A stretch of 64,000 nucleotides of DNA, taken from assembly GCA_045576455.1 (NCBI GenBank), contig JAZNGM010000004.1:65237-129236 (forward strand), read 5' to 3'. A program made the position numbers and the translations under genes. This document shows, piece after piece, positions 8,286 through 16,988 of the stretch. Under the pieces are notes generated by a model. The model saw only the letters and a list, made by a program, of their open reading frames with translations. It was not told the origin of the DNA and ran no database searches. Positions within the stretch are counted from its first letter, which is position 1; the number at the start of each line of letters is the position of its first letter. The DNA comes from RGIG4034 sp045576455. Its GTDB lineage: Bacteria > Bacillota > Clostridia > Lachnospirales > Lachnospiraceae.

Positions 8286-9698
8286 CTATTTTTTCTTTAG
8301 TTTATTAAGATATATTTTTGTTTCAGCTGCCACTACTCCGCTTAAAGCTATAAGAGCTATTAAGTTCGGAAGCGCCATTAAACCGTTAAATATATCTGCA
8401 ATGGTAAATACCGCTTTAACTGTCATATACGGACCGATAAGTACCGCTAAAATATATACCCAGCGATATGTAATCACCGCTTTTTTCCTATCTCCCACCA
8501 GATATTCGAGACATCTTTCGCTATAATAGCTCCATCCAAGTATTGTGGTAAACGCAAAGAATATAAGACATATCATGAGGATAAACGATGATACATTGCC
8601 TGCGAACGGAAGCCCGTCCGTAAAGGCTTTGGTGGTAATCTGTATTCCTTCAAGGCCTTCCACCTTCCATGCACCCGAAATAACGATACTCAATCCGGTC
8701 AAGGTACAAATAATAATCGTATCAATAAAAGTACCTGTCATAGAAATAAGTCCCTGTCTTACCGGCTCCTGTGTTGTAGCCGTTGAGGCCGCAATCGGTG
8801 CACTACCAAGACCTGCCTCGTTAGAGAAAATACCACGTGCTACACCATTACGCATTGCAAGCATAATGGAAGTTCCCATCAAACCACCGGCAACCGGCTT
8901 AAGGCTGAATGCGCTGCTTACGATTTCCTTAACAGCAGTCGGGACTGCTCCAATATTACATATAATAATGGTCACTGTAACAATCACATATAAAACTGCC
9001 ATAAACGGAACGATTACTTCCGCCACTTTAGCGATTCGTTTAATACCGCCAATGATTACTAAAGCTGCTCCTATAGTAAGTATGGCACCTGCAACTACAA
9101 CCACGAGAGAATACTCTCTTCCGAAAAGCATCACCGTATCAGGAATATACTGTTTGAAAAAGCCTTCCACCGCACCTGTAATGGAGTTAACCTGGGTAAA
9201 AGTACCGATTCCCATAATACCTGCACATACACCAAAAACTGCAAATAAAACAGCAAGCCATTTAAACTTTTTACCCATTCCCTTTTCTATGTAATAGAAC
9301 GGTCCGCCAAGTATATGTCCGTCTTCAGACACCTGTCTGTATTTAACGGCAAGCATACATTCTGCATACTTTGTCGCCGTTCCCACAAGAGCTGCTATCC
9401 ACATCCAGAAAAGAGCTCCCGGACCACCTGCTGCTATCGCGGTTGCAACACCCACAATGTTACCTGTACCGATAGTGGCGGACAATGCCGTACATAAGGC
9501 ACCAAAGCTGCTTACTTCACCCGTTCCGTTTTCTTCTTTTTGGAAAATATACTTAAACGCCAGTATCAGTTTTCTGAACTGTAAGCCTTTTACCCTTACC
9601 GTTAACAAGATACCCGTAGCAATAATAAGCACAATCAAAGGTATTCCCCATACAACATCATTTACTTGTGTCAAAAAACTATTAATCTTCCCGAGCAT
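8286..9698 (-). CDS. Alanine/glycine:cation symporter (AGCS/AlsT family)
   Basis: 470 aa polytopic sodium:amino-acid symporter of the AGCS family, importing alanine or glycine with Na+. Family sequence is clear: N-terminal VWGIPLIVLIIATGILLTV, GEVSSFGALCTALSATIGTGNIVGVATAI, GPGALFWMWIAALVGTATKYAE, GGPFYYIEKGMG, and a later NGVARGIFSNEAGLGSAPIAA. The start is taken at 9698, where AGGGAG lies 5 bases upstream, rather than 9716. It is probably co-transcribed with the small membrane protein upstream. Substrate preference cannot be read from the sequence. Confidence 0.92.
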   Translation of the reverse strand: MLGKINSFLTQVNDVVWGIPLIVLIIATGILLTVRVKGLQFRKLILAFKYIFQKEENGTGEVSSFGALCTALSATIGTGNIVGVATAIAAGGPGALFWMWIAALVGTATKYAECMLAVKYRQVSEDGHILGGPFYYIEKGMGKKFKWLAVLFAVFGVCAGIMGIGTFTQVNSITGAVEGFFKQYIPDTVMLFGREYSLVVVVAGAILTIGAALVIIGGIKRIAKVAEVIVPFMAVLYVIVTVTIIICNIGAVPTAVKEIVSSAFSLKPVAGGLMGTSIMLAMRNGVARGIFSNEAGLGSAPIAASTATTQEPVRQGLISMTGTFIDTIIICTLTGLSIVISGAWKVEGLEGIQITTKAFTDGLPFAGNVSSFILMICLIFFAFTTILGWSYYSERCLEYLVGDRKKAVITYRWVYILAVLIGPYMTVKAVFTIADIFNGLMALPNLIALIALSGVVAAETKIYLNKLKKK

Positions 9699-9739
9699 AT
9701 TCTCCCTCTCTCCCAAATATATTTTCAGCTACTTAACTA

Positions 9740-9952
9740 TTACTTTTTTCTTTTGTTATAGCGTACACCGGCCCCAAAGGTCATACCTATCAGTGCCATA
9801 ATAACCGTACCTATTACTATACTTTCAAACATTATCTCGCCCAATGTTAAACCGAGGATAATGCCGAGAACAAGCCCTACATGCCAGAAGCTTCCCCGTT
9901 CAACTGTTTCCTCTGCCAAATCCTTTGTTTCATCCTTGATTTGTTCACTCAT
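9740..9952 (-). CDS. Small two-helix membrane protein
   Basis: 70 aa. A charged N terminus (SEQIKDETKDLAEETVERG) is followed by two hydrophobic segments at about 23-40 and 44-62 and a very basic tail (RYNKRKK). No family recognised. It ends 41 bases before the symporter gene and probably shares its transcript, so it may be an accessory or unrelated small membrane protein. GGGTACAATC precedes the ATG. Confidence 0.65.
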   Translation of the reverse strand: MSEQIKDETKDLAEETVERGSFWHVGLVLGIILGLTLGEIMFESIVIGTVIMALIGMTFGAGVRYNKRKK

Positions 9953-9987
9953 GATTGTACCCTCAAAATACTTATAATCTTAAATAT

Positions 9988-10012
9988 GCCCTGTCATGAT
10001 ACATGGCAGGGC
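9988..10012 (-). terminator. Probable terminator after ilvE
   Basis: A hairpin with arms GCCCTG-CATG and CATG-CAGGGC (one mismatched position) lies 19 bases beyond the ilvE stop. On the minus strand it is followed by only a weak T-rich stretch (ATATTTAAG), so termination may be partial. Confidence 0.55.
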
Positions 10013-10031
10013 ACTTTATCCACTTAGTTAA

Positions 10032-11057
10032 TTATTTAATCACCTTAATCCATCCCTTAGGCGCTTCAATACGACCCATCTGGATACCGGTAAGTGTATC
10101 ATACAACTTCTTGGTAACCGGTCCCATCTCTGTCATGCCGCTAGGAAGGCAGATTTCTTTTCCATGGTCAACAATTTTGCCAACCGGTGAAATAACAGCT
10201 GCAGTTCCGCAAAGTCCTGCTTCTGCCATATCTTTTAACTCATCAACATAAACTTCTCTTTCTTCTGCTTCAAGACCAAGATACTCTTTTGCTACCTGTA
10301 TAAGGGAACGTCTTGTAATAGAAGGAAGAATACTGTCTGACTTCGGTGTTACAACCTTACCATCTTTTGTAACAAAGAGGAAGTTTGCTCCGCCCGTTTC
10401 TTCAACCTTTGTTCTTGTACCCGGATCAAGGTACATATTTTCATCATAACCTTCATTATGTGCGGTTACGATAGCATGAAGGCTCATTGCATAGTTAAGA
10501 CCTGCTTTAATATTACCTGTACCATGTGGTGCCGCACGGTCAAAATCACTAATCTTGATAGTAAGCGGTTTTGCACCCCCCTTAAAGTATGGACCTACCG
10601 GAGTAGCAAACACCCTGAACTGATACTCTGTTGCAGGTTTAACACCGATTACCGGATTAATACCGAACATATATGGCCTTAAATAAAGCGTAGCACCTGA
10701 ACCATATGGTGGCACATATGCTTCATTCGCTTCTACCGTCTTAACAATAGCCTCTACAAATTTATCTTCCGGATAAACCGGCATTTCCAGTCTCTTCGCT
10801 GATTGCACCATACGTTCTGCATTCAGGTCAGGACGGAAAGTTACGATATGTCCATCCTCTGTTGTGTAAGCTTTCAAACCTTCAAAAATTGTCTGCGCAT
10901 ACTGAAGTACGCCCGCACACTCACTCATGGTAATCATGGAATCAGATATTAACGCTCCCTCATCCCATGCTCCATCTTTATAATTTGCCACAAATCTTTT
11001 ATCTGTCTCTATGTAACCGAAGCCAAGATTTGCCCAATCAATGTTCTTCTTCTCCAT
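10032..11057 (-). CDS. ilvE: Branched-chain amino-acid aminotransferase
   Basis: 341 aa fold-type IV PLP aminotransferase for the last step of valine, leucine and isoleucine synthesis (also their degradation), cytosolic. Recognisable family sequence: FGYIETDKRFVANYKDG, QTIFEGLKAYTT, YLRPYMFG, KAGLNYAMSLHA (PLP-lysine region), ETGGANFLFVTKDGKV, LPSITRRSLIQVAKE and the C-terminal CGTAAVISPVGKI. The length suits the approx. 340-residue class. The ATG at 11057 has GGAGAG 8 bases before it; an in-frame ATG at 11069 is possible. A 23-bp palindrome overlaps its promoter. Confidence 0.93.
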   Translation of the reverse strand: MEKKNIDWANLGFGYIETDKRFVANYKDGAWDEGALISDSMITMSECAGVLQYAQTIFEGLKAYTTEDGHIVTFRPDLNAERMVQSAKRLEMPVYPEDKFVEAIVKTVEANEAYVPPYGSGATLYLRPYMFGINPVIGVKPATEYQFRVFATPVGPYFKGGAKPLTIKISDFDRAAPHGTGNIKAGLNYAMSLHAIVTAHNEGYDENMYLDPGTRTKVEETGGANFLFVTKDGKVVTPKSDSILPSITRRSLIQVAKEYLGLEAEEREVYVDELKDMAEAGLCGTAAVISPVGKIVDHGKEICLPSGMTEMGPVTKKLYDTLTGIQMGRIEAPKGWIKVIK

Positions 11058-11128
11058 ACTACTCTCCATTCCGAGAACGTCACAAACCGTCTAACGGACC
11101 CATGATCCGCATTTCCGTCCTCAATTTC

Positions 11129-11175
11129 TACTAAAAACTTAATTTTTAGTATATCACATTGGTTGAAACTATCAA
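11129..11175 (-). promoter_or_regulatory. ilvE promoter with overlapping palindromic operator
   Basis: On the minus strand TTGATA (about 11170-11175) and TATACT (11148-11153) are spaced by 16 bases. A 23-bp palindrome with 9-bp arms (TACTAAAAA / TTTTTAGTA, 11129-11151) begins within the -10 and covers the start site. The placement fits repressor binding; the regulator is not identified and the sequence is not an obvious CodY box. Confidence 0.5.
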
Positions 11176-11194
11176 GAGAAAACCTCGCAAAAGT

Positions 11195-11722
11195 TTATTT
11201 ATCCCTATACAAAAGCAACCTGTCCATGCCGCCATATTTAGTCAGACGGCCAACCACCTTAAATCCGCATCGCTTAAGGCTGATAAGGCTTGCCTCATTA
11301 TCAGGGTGTACCGTTGCCAAATAGTACAAATATTTTGTACTCTTAAGAAGTTCCAGGGCTTCAAGCATCAATCTTTTCTGAATACCATGACCACGGAAGG
11401 ACGATAACACCGCTGCTGACTCAAAATGCAACGCTTTTAAAAGCTGTTCTTCCGCCTTTTCATCATCCGGTTTATCAATCATATCCATTAACAGATTATC
11501 CTCATTAAGTCCCGGATAACGTATCATCAAAAAACCGGCCGGTACTTCATCTGCTTTAGCTATTAACGTAAATCCCTCTTCCCTAATATGACGCCTGACA
11601 TATTCCCTATCATCTGCTTCATAATAATCAGGATTACTAAGCCCTGCTTTAGCCTCACACATTAAACGGTATATATCATCCACATCTTTTTCTTCTGCCA
11701 AACAAATACTGAATTGTTCCAT
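11195..11722 (-). CDS. GNAT family N-acetyltransferase
   Basis: 175 aa single-domain GNAT enzyme transferring an acetyl group from acetyl-CoA to an unknown amine. The acetyl-CoA loop is visible as AVLSSFRGHGIQKRLMLEAL (R-G-x-G-I), followed by YLYYLATVHPDNEASLISLKRCGFKVV, the usual late beta strand and helix. The start at 11722 is preferred over 11746 because AAGGTAAGG precedes it. Monocistronic, divergent from uppP and upstream of ilvE in the same orientation. Confidence 0.82.
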   Translation of the reverse strand: MEQFSICLAEEKDVDDIYRLMCEAKAGLSNPDYYEADDREYVRRHIREEGFTLIAKADEVPAGFLMIRYPGLNEDNLLMDMIDKPDDEKAEEQLLKALHFESAAVLSSFRGHGIQKRLMLEALELLKSTKYLYYLATVHPDNEASLISLKRCGFKVVGRLTKYGGMDRLLLYRDK

Positions 11723-11824
11723 CGCAACCTTACCTTTTATCATCAATTCTACATTTGTATTATATAAGCAGCTATGCTAGAATACAAATGTTAATAATAG
11801 AAATAGATTTTCATGGAGGCAAAA

Positions 11825-12682
11825 ATGCAAATAGACATTATAGAAATACTCAAGTCCATTCTCTTTGGTATTGTAGAAGGAATCACCGAATGGCTTCCGA
11901 TCAGTAGCACAGGGCACTTAATTATCCTTAATGAATTTATCTCCCTTAAAGCCTCGGAAGGCTTTCTCGAAATGTTTGATGTAGTAATCCAACTTGGTGC
12001 CATTGTAGCCGTAATTATCATTTTCTTCAAACAGATATGGCCGTTTGGTAAAAGCGGTGAAGAAGAACCCCTCAAAAAAACCGGTGTGCTTTCTTATGTT
12101 AAAAAAGATATTTTCTTTTTATGGCTCAAGATACTGGTTGCCTGCATTCCGGCAATTTTAGCAATGCCGTTTGACGATCAGTTTGAAAAGTGGTTCCGCA
12201 ACCCGACCTGTGTATCTATTGTACTCATTGTATTTGGTATCGGCTTTATCATTATCGAAAGTATGCACAAGGGAAAAGAAGCCAAAGTCAACTCCCTTTT
12301 AGAGCTTTCCTTTAAACTGGCATTCATTATCGGTATTTTCCAATTTATAGCTGCCGTTTTCCCGGGAACCTCCCGCTCCGGAGCCACCATTTTAGGCGCA
12401 CTCCTTCTTGGCGTATCCCGTAAGGTTGCTGCAGAATTCACCTTCTTCCTTGCCATTCCGGCAATGATCGGTGCAAGCTTATTTAAGCTTTTAAAATTCG
12501 GATTTACCTTTACATCAACAGAGATCCTACTTCTGGTGATTGCCATGGTAACGGCATTCCTTGTATCCGTATTTGTCATTAAATTCTTAATGTCCTATAT
12601 AAAGAAGCACGACTTCAAAGTATTCGGATGGTACAGAATTGCATTGGGAATTTTAGTGCTGGCATTTATGATATTCAGATAA
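11825..12682 (+). CDS. uppP: Undecaprenyl-diphosphatase
   Basis: 285 aa polytopic membrane phosphatase (BacA family) that removes one phosphate from undecaprenyl diphosphate, recycling the lipid carrier for peptidoglycan and other envelope polymers; overproduction is known to give bacitracin tolerance. Catalytic motifs are intact: FGIVEGITEWLPISSTGHL near the N terminus and FPGTSRSGATILGALLLGVSRKVAAEFTF in the second half. About eight membrane segments. The ATG at 11825 follows GGAGG by 6 bases, so the ATG at 11813 is rejected. Its stop lies 10 bases before the large inverted repeat. Confidence 0.95.
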   Translation: MQIDIIEILKSILFGIVEGITEWLPISSTGHLIILNEFISLKASEGFLEMFDVVIQLGAIVAVIIIFFKQIWPFGKSGEEEPLKKTGVLSYVKKDIFFLWLKILVACIPAILAMPFDDQFEKWFRNPTCVSIVLIVFGIGFIIIESMHKGKEAKVNSLLELSFKLAFIIGIFQFIAAVFPGTSRSGATILGALLLGVSRKVAAEFTFFLAIPAMIGASLFKLLKFGFTFTSTEILLLVIAMVTAFLVSVFVIKFLMSYIKKHDFKVFGWYRIALGILVLAFMIFR

Positions 12683-12691
12683 GCTATAAAT

Positions 12692-12835
12692 AAAGCAAGC
12701 CCCAATATTATATCCTACCGCAGAACGCTTCCGCTCGGTGAAAGAACACAGCGGATGCTAAGCTCGAAAAAACCTCGCCAAGCACCGGCGTCTTTCAAAG
12801 TCTGCTTAATAGGATATAATATGGGGGCTTGCTTT
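12692..12835. repeat. Large structured inverted repeat between convergent genes
   Basis: Arms of 26 bp (12692-12717 and 12810-12835) pair at 25 of 26 positions and enclose 92 bases that hold further short complementary blocks (GCAGA/TCTGC, CGGTG/CACCG, GAAAG/CTTTC). The outer part of the arms plus flanking T-runs on both strands would act as a bidirectional terminator for uppP and the SGNH gene, which end 9 and 10 bases outside it. A simple terminator needs neither 26-bp arms nor a 92-base ordered interior, so this may be a MITE-like or RNA-coding repeat that settled at a terminator. Confidence 0.7.
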
Positions 12836-12845
12836 TTATTTCTAT

Positions 12846-13895
12846 CTAGTAGTAATTATAAATCGCTTCCTCCACCATATAGGAGAAAGTATCCCGCATG
12901 TTCTTGATCACTTCATCAACATTATCCGTCGTAACCTTATAATCGCCCGACACAAGGGAATCAAGCATCCTTTGGCTGATATCCGGAGAATAGTGTATCT
13001 GGTCCATGTAATAATCCAGATTGCAGGTAATGTCCCTGTCCGCAGCAAAGAAGAACACTTCAACATTCTCATGGGAAAGCAGCATCGGCAGTACTTTTTC
13101 TATTGCCATAAGAAATTTTTCGCTTCCGCCTGCCGTATACATCGCATCCCACCACATAAGCGAATACGGCGGGAAGAAAACGGTATACTTAACATCCTTA
13201 TGCGCTTCTATCTGCTCCTCGATCAACGCAATATTCTCTTCCATCAGTTTAATATGGGGAAGCAGTTCTTCTGCTTCTTTAACCACAGCCGGCTTTTGAT
13301 AAGCATACATGGCAAACTCTGCACCGAATTTTTTATCTGCCGCCCAATTGTAACCATTACCGCCGGTATACGTATCTGCCGCCGAATATGCCAAAAACAG
13401 CGGAATCTTTTCAAGCAGGACATCCTTATTAAAAAGATAGGCAAAATCATCCAGCATAGTATCGGTAAACAAGTACTTCGGGGTATACTCGGAATACACA
13501 TTCACTTCAGTGTCTAACAAAAGGGCAAAAATATCCATGCACCAGAATACATGCTTAAGCTTATTTTCTTCCTGCGCCCGGTTAAGATAATACAATAAAT
13601 CCGCAATCGAACCGGAGCCTTTAATAACCTTTAAGGTCAAAACATCATACTGTGCATCCAAAAATCCCGTGTCAAAGTTTTCTGCCTCGGAAGACCCCAA
13701 GAGGACGCTGTCGTAATTTAGATTTCTCACCGAACCGATTACCTGTGTCTCCCTGTCAAACAGCACGGTTTTAATGCCAAATCGGGGAGCATGATACTGA
13801 TAAAACGGGTCAAACATATAGACTATACCACCTACAAGCAGCAAGCCTACGGTTATGAAAATGCACAATTTTTTTAATGCTTTTTTCTTATCCAA
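12846..13895 (-). CDS. SGNH-hydrolase-like exported protein, MBOAT partner
   Basis: 349 aa with an N-terminal signal-anchor helix at residues 10-29. The extracytoplasmic part has LLGSSEAENFDT (block I Ser of SGNH/DltD-like hydrolases) and late DYYMDQIHYSPD (Asp-x-x-His catalytic pair). It resembles the AlgJ/AlgX/DltD-type partners encoded beside MBOAT acyltransferases, which move acyl groups onto surface polymers. The codon at 13895 is TTG, with GGAGA seven bases upstream, and no ATG fits better. It follows the MBOAT gene by 35 bases and ends at the large inverted repeat. Confidence 0.75.
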   Translation of the reverse strand: MDKKKALKKLCIFITVGLLLVGGIVYMFDPFYQYHAPRFGIKTVLFDRETQVIGSVRNLNYDSVLLGSSEAENFDTGFLDAQYDVLTLKVIKGSGSIADLLYYLNRAQEENKLKHVFWCMDIFALLLDTEVNVYSEYTPKYLFTDTMLDDFAYLFNKDVLLEKIPLFLAYSAADTYTGGNGYNWAADKKFGAEFAMYAYQKPAVVKEAEELLPHIKLMEENIALIEEQIEAHKDVKYTVFFPPYSLMWWDAMYTAGGSEKFLMAIEKVLPMLLSHENVEVFFFAADRDITCNLDYYMDQIHYSPDISQRMLDSLVSGDYKVTTDNVDEVIKNMRDTFSYMVEEAIYNYY

Positions 13896-13930
13896 AATCC
13901 CGTCTCCTTCTATGAAAACTTAAATAACAC

Positions 13931-15406
13931 TTAAAAATCAAAATATAAAAATGTACTTACCTGCGAAAGGGATATAACTACCCAGACAAAAAGGAGGGCA
14001 AGCACCAAAAGACCGCTTGTCCTTAATCCTTTTTTTTCAATCCACTCTTCTGCCTTCAATCCCATCAGGAATTTAAAAGCAAGCACCAAAAGAATCACTA
14101 CGCACACGATAAAAAATACTTCCACATATTCCGGCGCCTTCATTTGAAGCATTCTTTTTAAAGCAAATGTTTCCGCGATATCAAGATTTGTGCAAAATCT
14201 GTTAAAATACCCGCTCCACGGAACCGTAAATATTCTTTTTATCAGGGTAAATGCCTGCGTTAAATTTTCACTTCTGAAAATCGAAAAGGTAAAGGTCACA
14301 TACAGGAAAGTAACCGTTCTGTTCATCCATTCAAACTTAAATCTTAATTTCGGGAATAAGGTTTCCCATAGCATGGCAATTCCATGTAATAACCCCCAGA
14401 CAACGAAGGTCCAGTTCGCGCCGTGCCAAAAACCGCTAACCGTAAATACAATCATAATATTAATACATTGCCGCCTTAAGCCTTTGCGGTTTCCGCCTAA
14501 CGGAATATAAATATAAGTAGTCAGGAAACGGGACAACGTCATATGCCATCTTCGCCAAAAATCCCTAACAGAAATTGCCTTCAGTGGTGAATTGAAATTT
14601 TCCGGCAAAGAAAATCCAAACATTTTTCCGATACCGCGCGCCATGTCGCTGTAACCGCTGAAATCAAAATACAATTCAAGCATATAGCTTACTATGGTAA
14701 TAAGCCCCGTAACGCTGTCAATGTAATACGGAATTATCGCAATATCGTTATAAACTGCGTTAACCAGTAATGCCAACGTATCCGCAAGCAATACTTTCTT
14801 CGCAAGTCCCAAAATGAATAAAGATAATCCATCGAAAAACAACCCTGCATCAAGTTTCTTATTTTTAATATCTTTTAACTGGGGAACAAACTCACTATGC
14901 AATACAATCGGCCCTGCTATAAGTTGCGGAAAATACGTTATGAAGCACGCATAATCCAACATGGAATAGTGCGGTGCTTTTTCCTTGTACCGGTCTGCCA
15001 CAAACGAAATCTGCTGGAAAGTAAAAAAACTGATGCCAAGCGGCAGGGCGATTCTTTCAATCTGTATATTTGTATGAAGAAAATAATTACAGTTATCGAG
15101 AAAGAAATTGAAATATTTAAAATAAAACAAAATGCCTATATTACCAAGTAATCCCAGCACAAAAACCAGACGCTTTTTAAAGTTGCCGGTGGTATGTGCC
15201 AACAAAAAACTTATCAGGTAATTCATCAAAAGGCTTCCAAGCAGTACAAAAAGGAAACGGATATTGTAATATCCGTAAAACCACAACGACATCCCGATAA
15301 GAAATACTTTGGCATATAGCGGATTATTCATTTTTTTCAAAAGATACCAGCCCACTAATGCTATGGGCAAAAAAACGGTAATAAAAATAACAGAATTAAA
15401 AAGCAT
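13931..15406 (-). CDS. MBOAT family O-acyltransferase (AlgI/DltB-like)
   Basis: 491 aa with about eleven membrane helices, of the membrane-bound O-acyltransferase family that passes acyl groups across the membrane onto surface polymers. Clear family sequence: ALPLGISFFTFQQISFVADRYKEKAPHYSMLDYACFITYFPQLIAGPIV, FSLPENFNSPL, VRDFWRRWHMTLSRFLTTYIYIPLGGNRKG (split by family conventions), and the catalytic-His motif SGFWHGANWTFVVWG. GGAGAATTAAT precedes the ATG. The start is only 15 bases after the znuB stop, so it probably rides on the zinc operon transcript. The polymer substrate is unknown. Confidence 0.9.
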   Translation of the reverse strand: MLFNSVIFITVFLPIALVGWYLLKKMNNPLYAKVFLIGMSLWFYGYYNIRFLFVLLGSLLMNYLISFLLAHTTGNFKKRLVFVLGLLGNIGILFYFKYFNFFLDNCNYFLHTNIQIERIALPLGISFFTFQQISFVADRYKEKAPHYSMLDYACFITYFPQLIAGPIVLHSEFVPQLKDIKNKKLDAGLFFDGLSLFILGLAKKVLLADTLALLVNAVYNDIAIIPYYIDSVTGLITIVSYMLELYFDFSGYSDMARGIGKMFGFSLPENFNSPLKAISVRDFWRRWHMTLSRFLTTYIYIPLGGNRKGLRRQCINIMIVFTVSGFWHGANWTFVVWGLLHGIAMLWETLFPKLRFKFEWMNRTVTFLYVTFTFSIFRSENLTQAFTLIKRIFTVPWSGYFNRFCTNLDIAETFALKRMLQMKAPEYVEVFFIVCVVILLVLAFKFLMGLKAEEWIEKKGLRTSGLLVLALLFVWVVISLSQVSTFLYFDF

Positions 15407-15421
15407 ATTAATTCTCCAATC

Positions 15422-16270
15422 TTAGCTTCTGCCAAGTATTTTACCAATTACAAAGCTGACAAAAAATGCCGTAATATTAACCGCTACAATCGTCGCACCC
15501 ACAGGCGTTGAAAACAAAATAGATATAACAATACCAAGAAGCGCACAAATAACCGAAAGCACTGCCGAATAAATGACTACCCCTTTAAAGCTCTTAATCA
15601 CACGCATGGCAGACAATGCCGGAAAAATAATATGCGCCGATATAAGTAATGAGCCAACCAGATTCATGGCAAGCACTATAATAACAGCAGTCACAATGGC
15701 AATAAAAAGATTGTAGGCATCTGCCTTTGTGCCGGTTGCCTTAGCAAAGTTTTCATCAAAAGTCACCGCAAATATCCGGTTATAGAACAACACAAACAAT
15801 ACCATCATAACAACGGCTACCACAATACACAGCCACACTTCTGCCTTTGTCAGGGTCAGAATAGAGGTCGAACCAAAAAGGGTGCTGCACACATCACCGC
15901 TTATATTCGGTGAAGTCGAAAAAAGATGCATCACAAGATAACCTATGGCCAGTGCGCCGACCGAAAGCATGGCAATGGCTGCATCGCCTTTTATTTTGGT
16001 ATTCTGCCCGGTTCTAAGCAGAATTACTGCCACCAGTACCGTAACCGGCATAACCACAATCATCGTGTTAGTCATCTCAAAAATAGTAGCAAACGCCATG
16101 GCGCCAAATGCCACATGGGATAAGCCATCCCCTATAAAAGAAAAACGCTTCAGTACGAGAATTACCCCAAGCAGGGAAGCACATACCGCAATCAAAACAC
16201 CTACAACAAGGGCATAACGCACAAACGGATAAGTAAGATACAATTCAAGCTTGCTAAACATATCAGTCAT
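15422..16270 (-). CDS. znuB: Zinc/manganese ABC transporter permease
   Basis: 282 aa ABC-3 family permease with eight or nine membrane segments, the channel of a high-affinity metal importer. Typical sequence: LVVGVLIAVCASLLGVILVLKRFSFIGDGLSHVAFG at the N terminus (written here in part), GDAAIAMLSVGALAIGYLV, VGSLLISAHIIFPALSAMRV and DENFAKATG in the cytoplasmic coupling region. It overlaps znuC by 8 bases and has GGAGG 5 bases before the ATG. Zinc rather than manganese is inferred from the Zur-like regulator and the His-rich binding protein in the same operon. Confidence 0.88.
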   Translation of the reverse strand: MTDMFSKLELYLTYPFVRYALVVGVLIAVCASLLGVILVLKRFSFIGDGLSHVAFGAMAFATIFEMTNTMIVVMPVTVLVAVILLRTGQNTKIKGDAAIAMLSVGALAIGYLVMHLFSTSPNISGDVCSTLFGSTSILTLTKAEVWLCIVVAVVMMVLFVLFYNRIFAVTFDENFAKATGTKADAYNLFIAIVTAVIIVLAMNLVGSLLISAHIIFPALSAMRVIKSFKGVVIYSAVLSVICALLGIVISILFSTPVGATIVAVNITAFFVSFVIGKILGRS

Positions 16271-16973
16271 CCCGGCCTCCCATTCTGCAAAAATCCTGCC
16301 ATTCTTTACTTTTCAGATACTCCTCTTTGGTTCCGTAAAAAGAGCCCGTCTTTTCCATATGAAGAATATGACTTGCATATTTTGTGGCTGCCTGGATATC
16401 GTGGGATACCATAATAATGGTAACACCATCTTTATTCAGCTCCTGAACCAATTCATAAAACCTTACCGTTACTTTCGGATCCAGACCGTTTACCGGTTCA
16501 TCCAAAAGAAGTAATTTCGTTGTTGCACATAATGCCCGGGCAAGCAATACTCTTTGTTGCTGCCCTCCCGAAAGATTTCTGTAGCATTCATTTTTCAAAT
16601 CATATACATCCAGTTTCTTCATCGTTTCAATCGCAACTTCTTTTTCCTTACGACTGAAAAAAGGGCGTCTTCCACAACGTGGGAGGGCACCCGATAATAC
16701 TATTTCATATACCGTAGCCGGAAAATCCCGCTGCACAAGTGTTTGCTGCGGAAGATAACCTATTTCATGGGCTTTACAGTCATCGCCCATCACAAGCCTT
16801 CCTTTAAGCGGTTTCAGCAAATGCAACAGTGTCTTCATAAGGGTACTTTTACCCGCACCGTTCTCGCCTACTATATATAAATAATCGCCTTTATTTACTT
16901 GAAATCTGATGTTACTTGCTACCACACCATCTTCGTAACCCAAGGTAACATCTTCACAGGTAATATACGCCAT
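16263..16973 (-). CDS. znuC: Zinc ABC transporter ATP-binding protein
   Basis: 236 aa ABC ATPase energising the importer. Walker A GENGAGKST (about 37-45), Q-loop YLPQQ, signature LSGGQQQRVLLARAL, Walker B LLLLDEP and the switch His in IMVSHD are all intact. It is of normal length for a stand-alone ZnuC/MntB-type subunit. GGAGGACAG precedes the ATG; the gene lies 15 bases after znuA and overlaps znuB. Confidence 0.92.
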   Translation of the reverse strand: MAYITCEDVTLGYEDGVVASNIRFQVNKGDYLYIVGENGAGKSTLMKTLLHLLKPLKGRLVMGDDCKAHEIGYLPQQTLVQRDFPATVYEIVLSGALPRCGRRPFFSRKEKEVAIETMKKLDVYDLKNECYRNLSGGQQQRVLLARALCATTKLLLLDEPVNGLDPKVTVRFYELVQELNKDGVTIIMVSHDIQAATKYASHILHMEKTGSFYGTKEEYLKSKEWQDFCRMGGRDD

Positions 16974-16988
16974 TCTGTCCTCCGATTA

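Noticed and set aside
8545..9294. 249-codon open frame on the plus strand
   Set aside because: Antisense to the intact alanine symporter; its composition is the mirror of membrane codons and there is no ribosome site.
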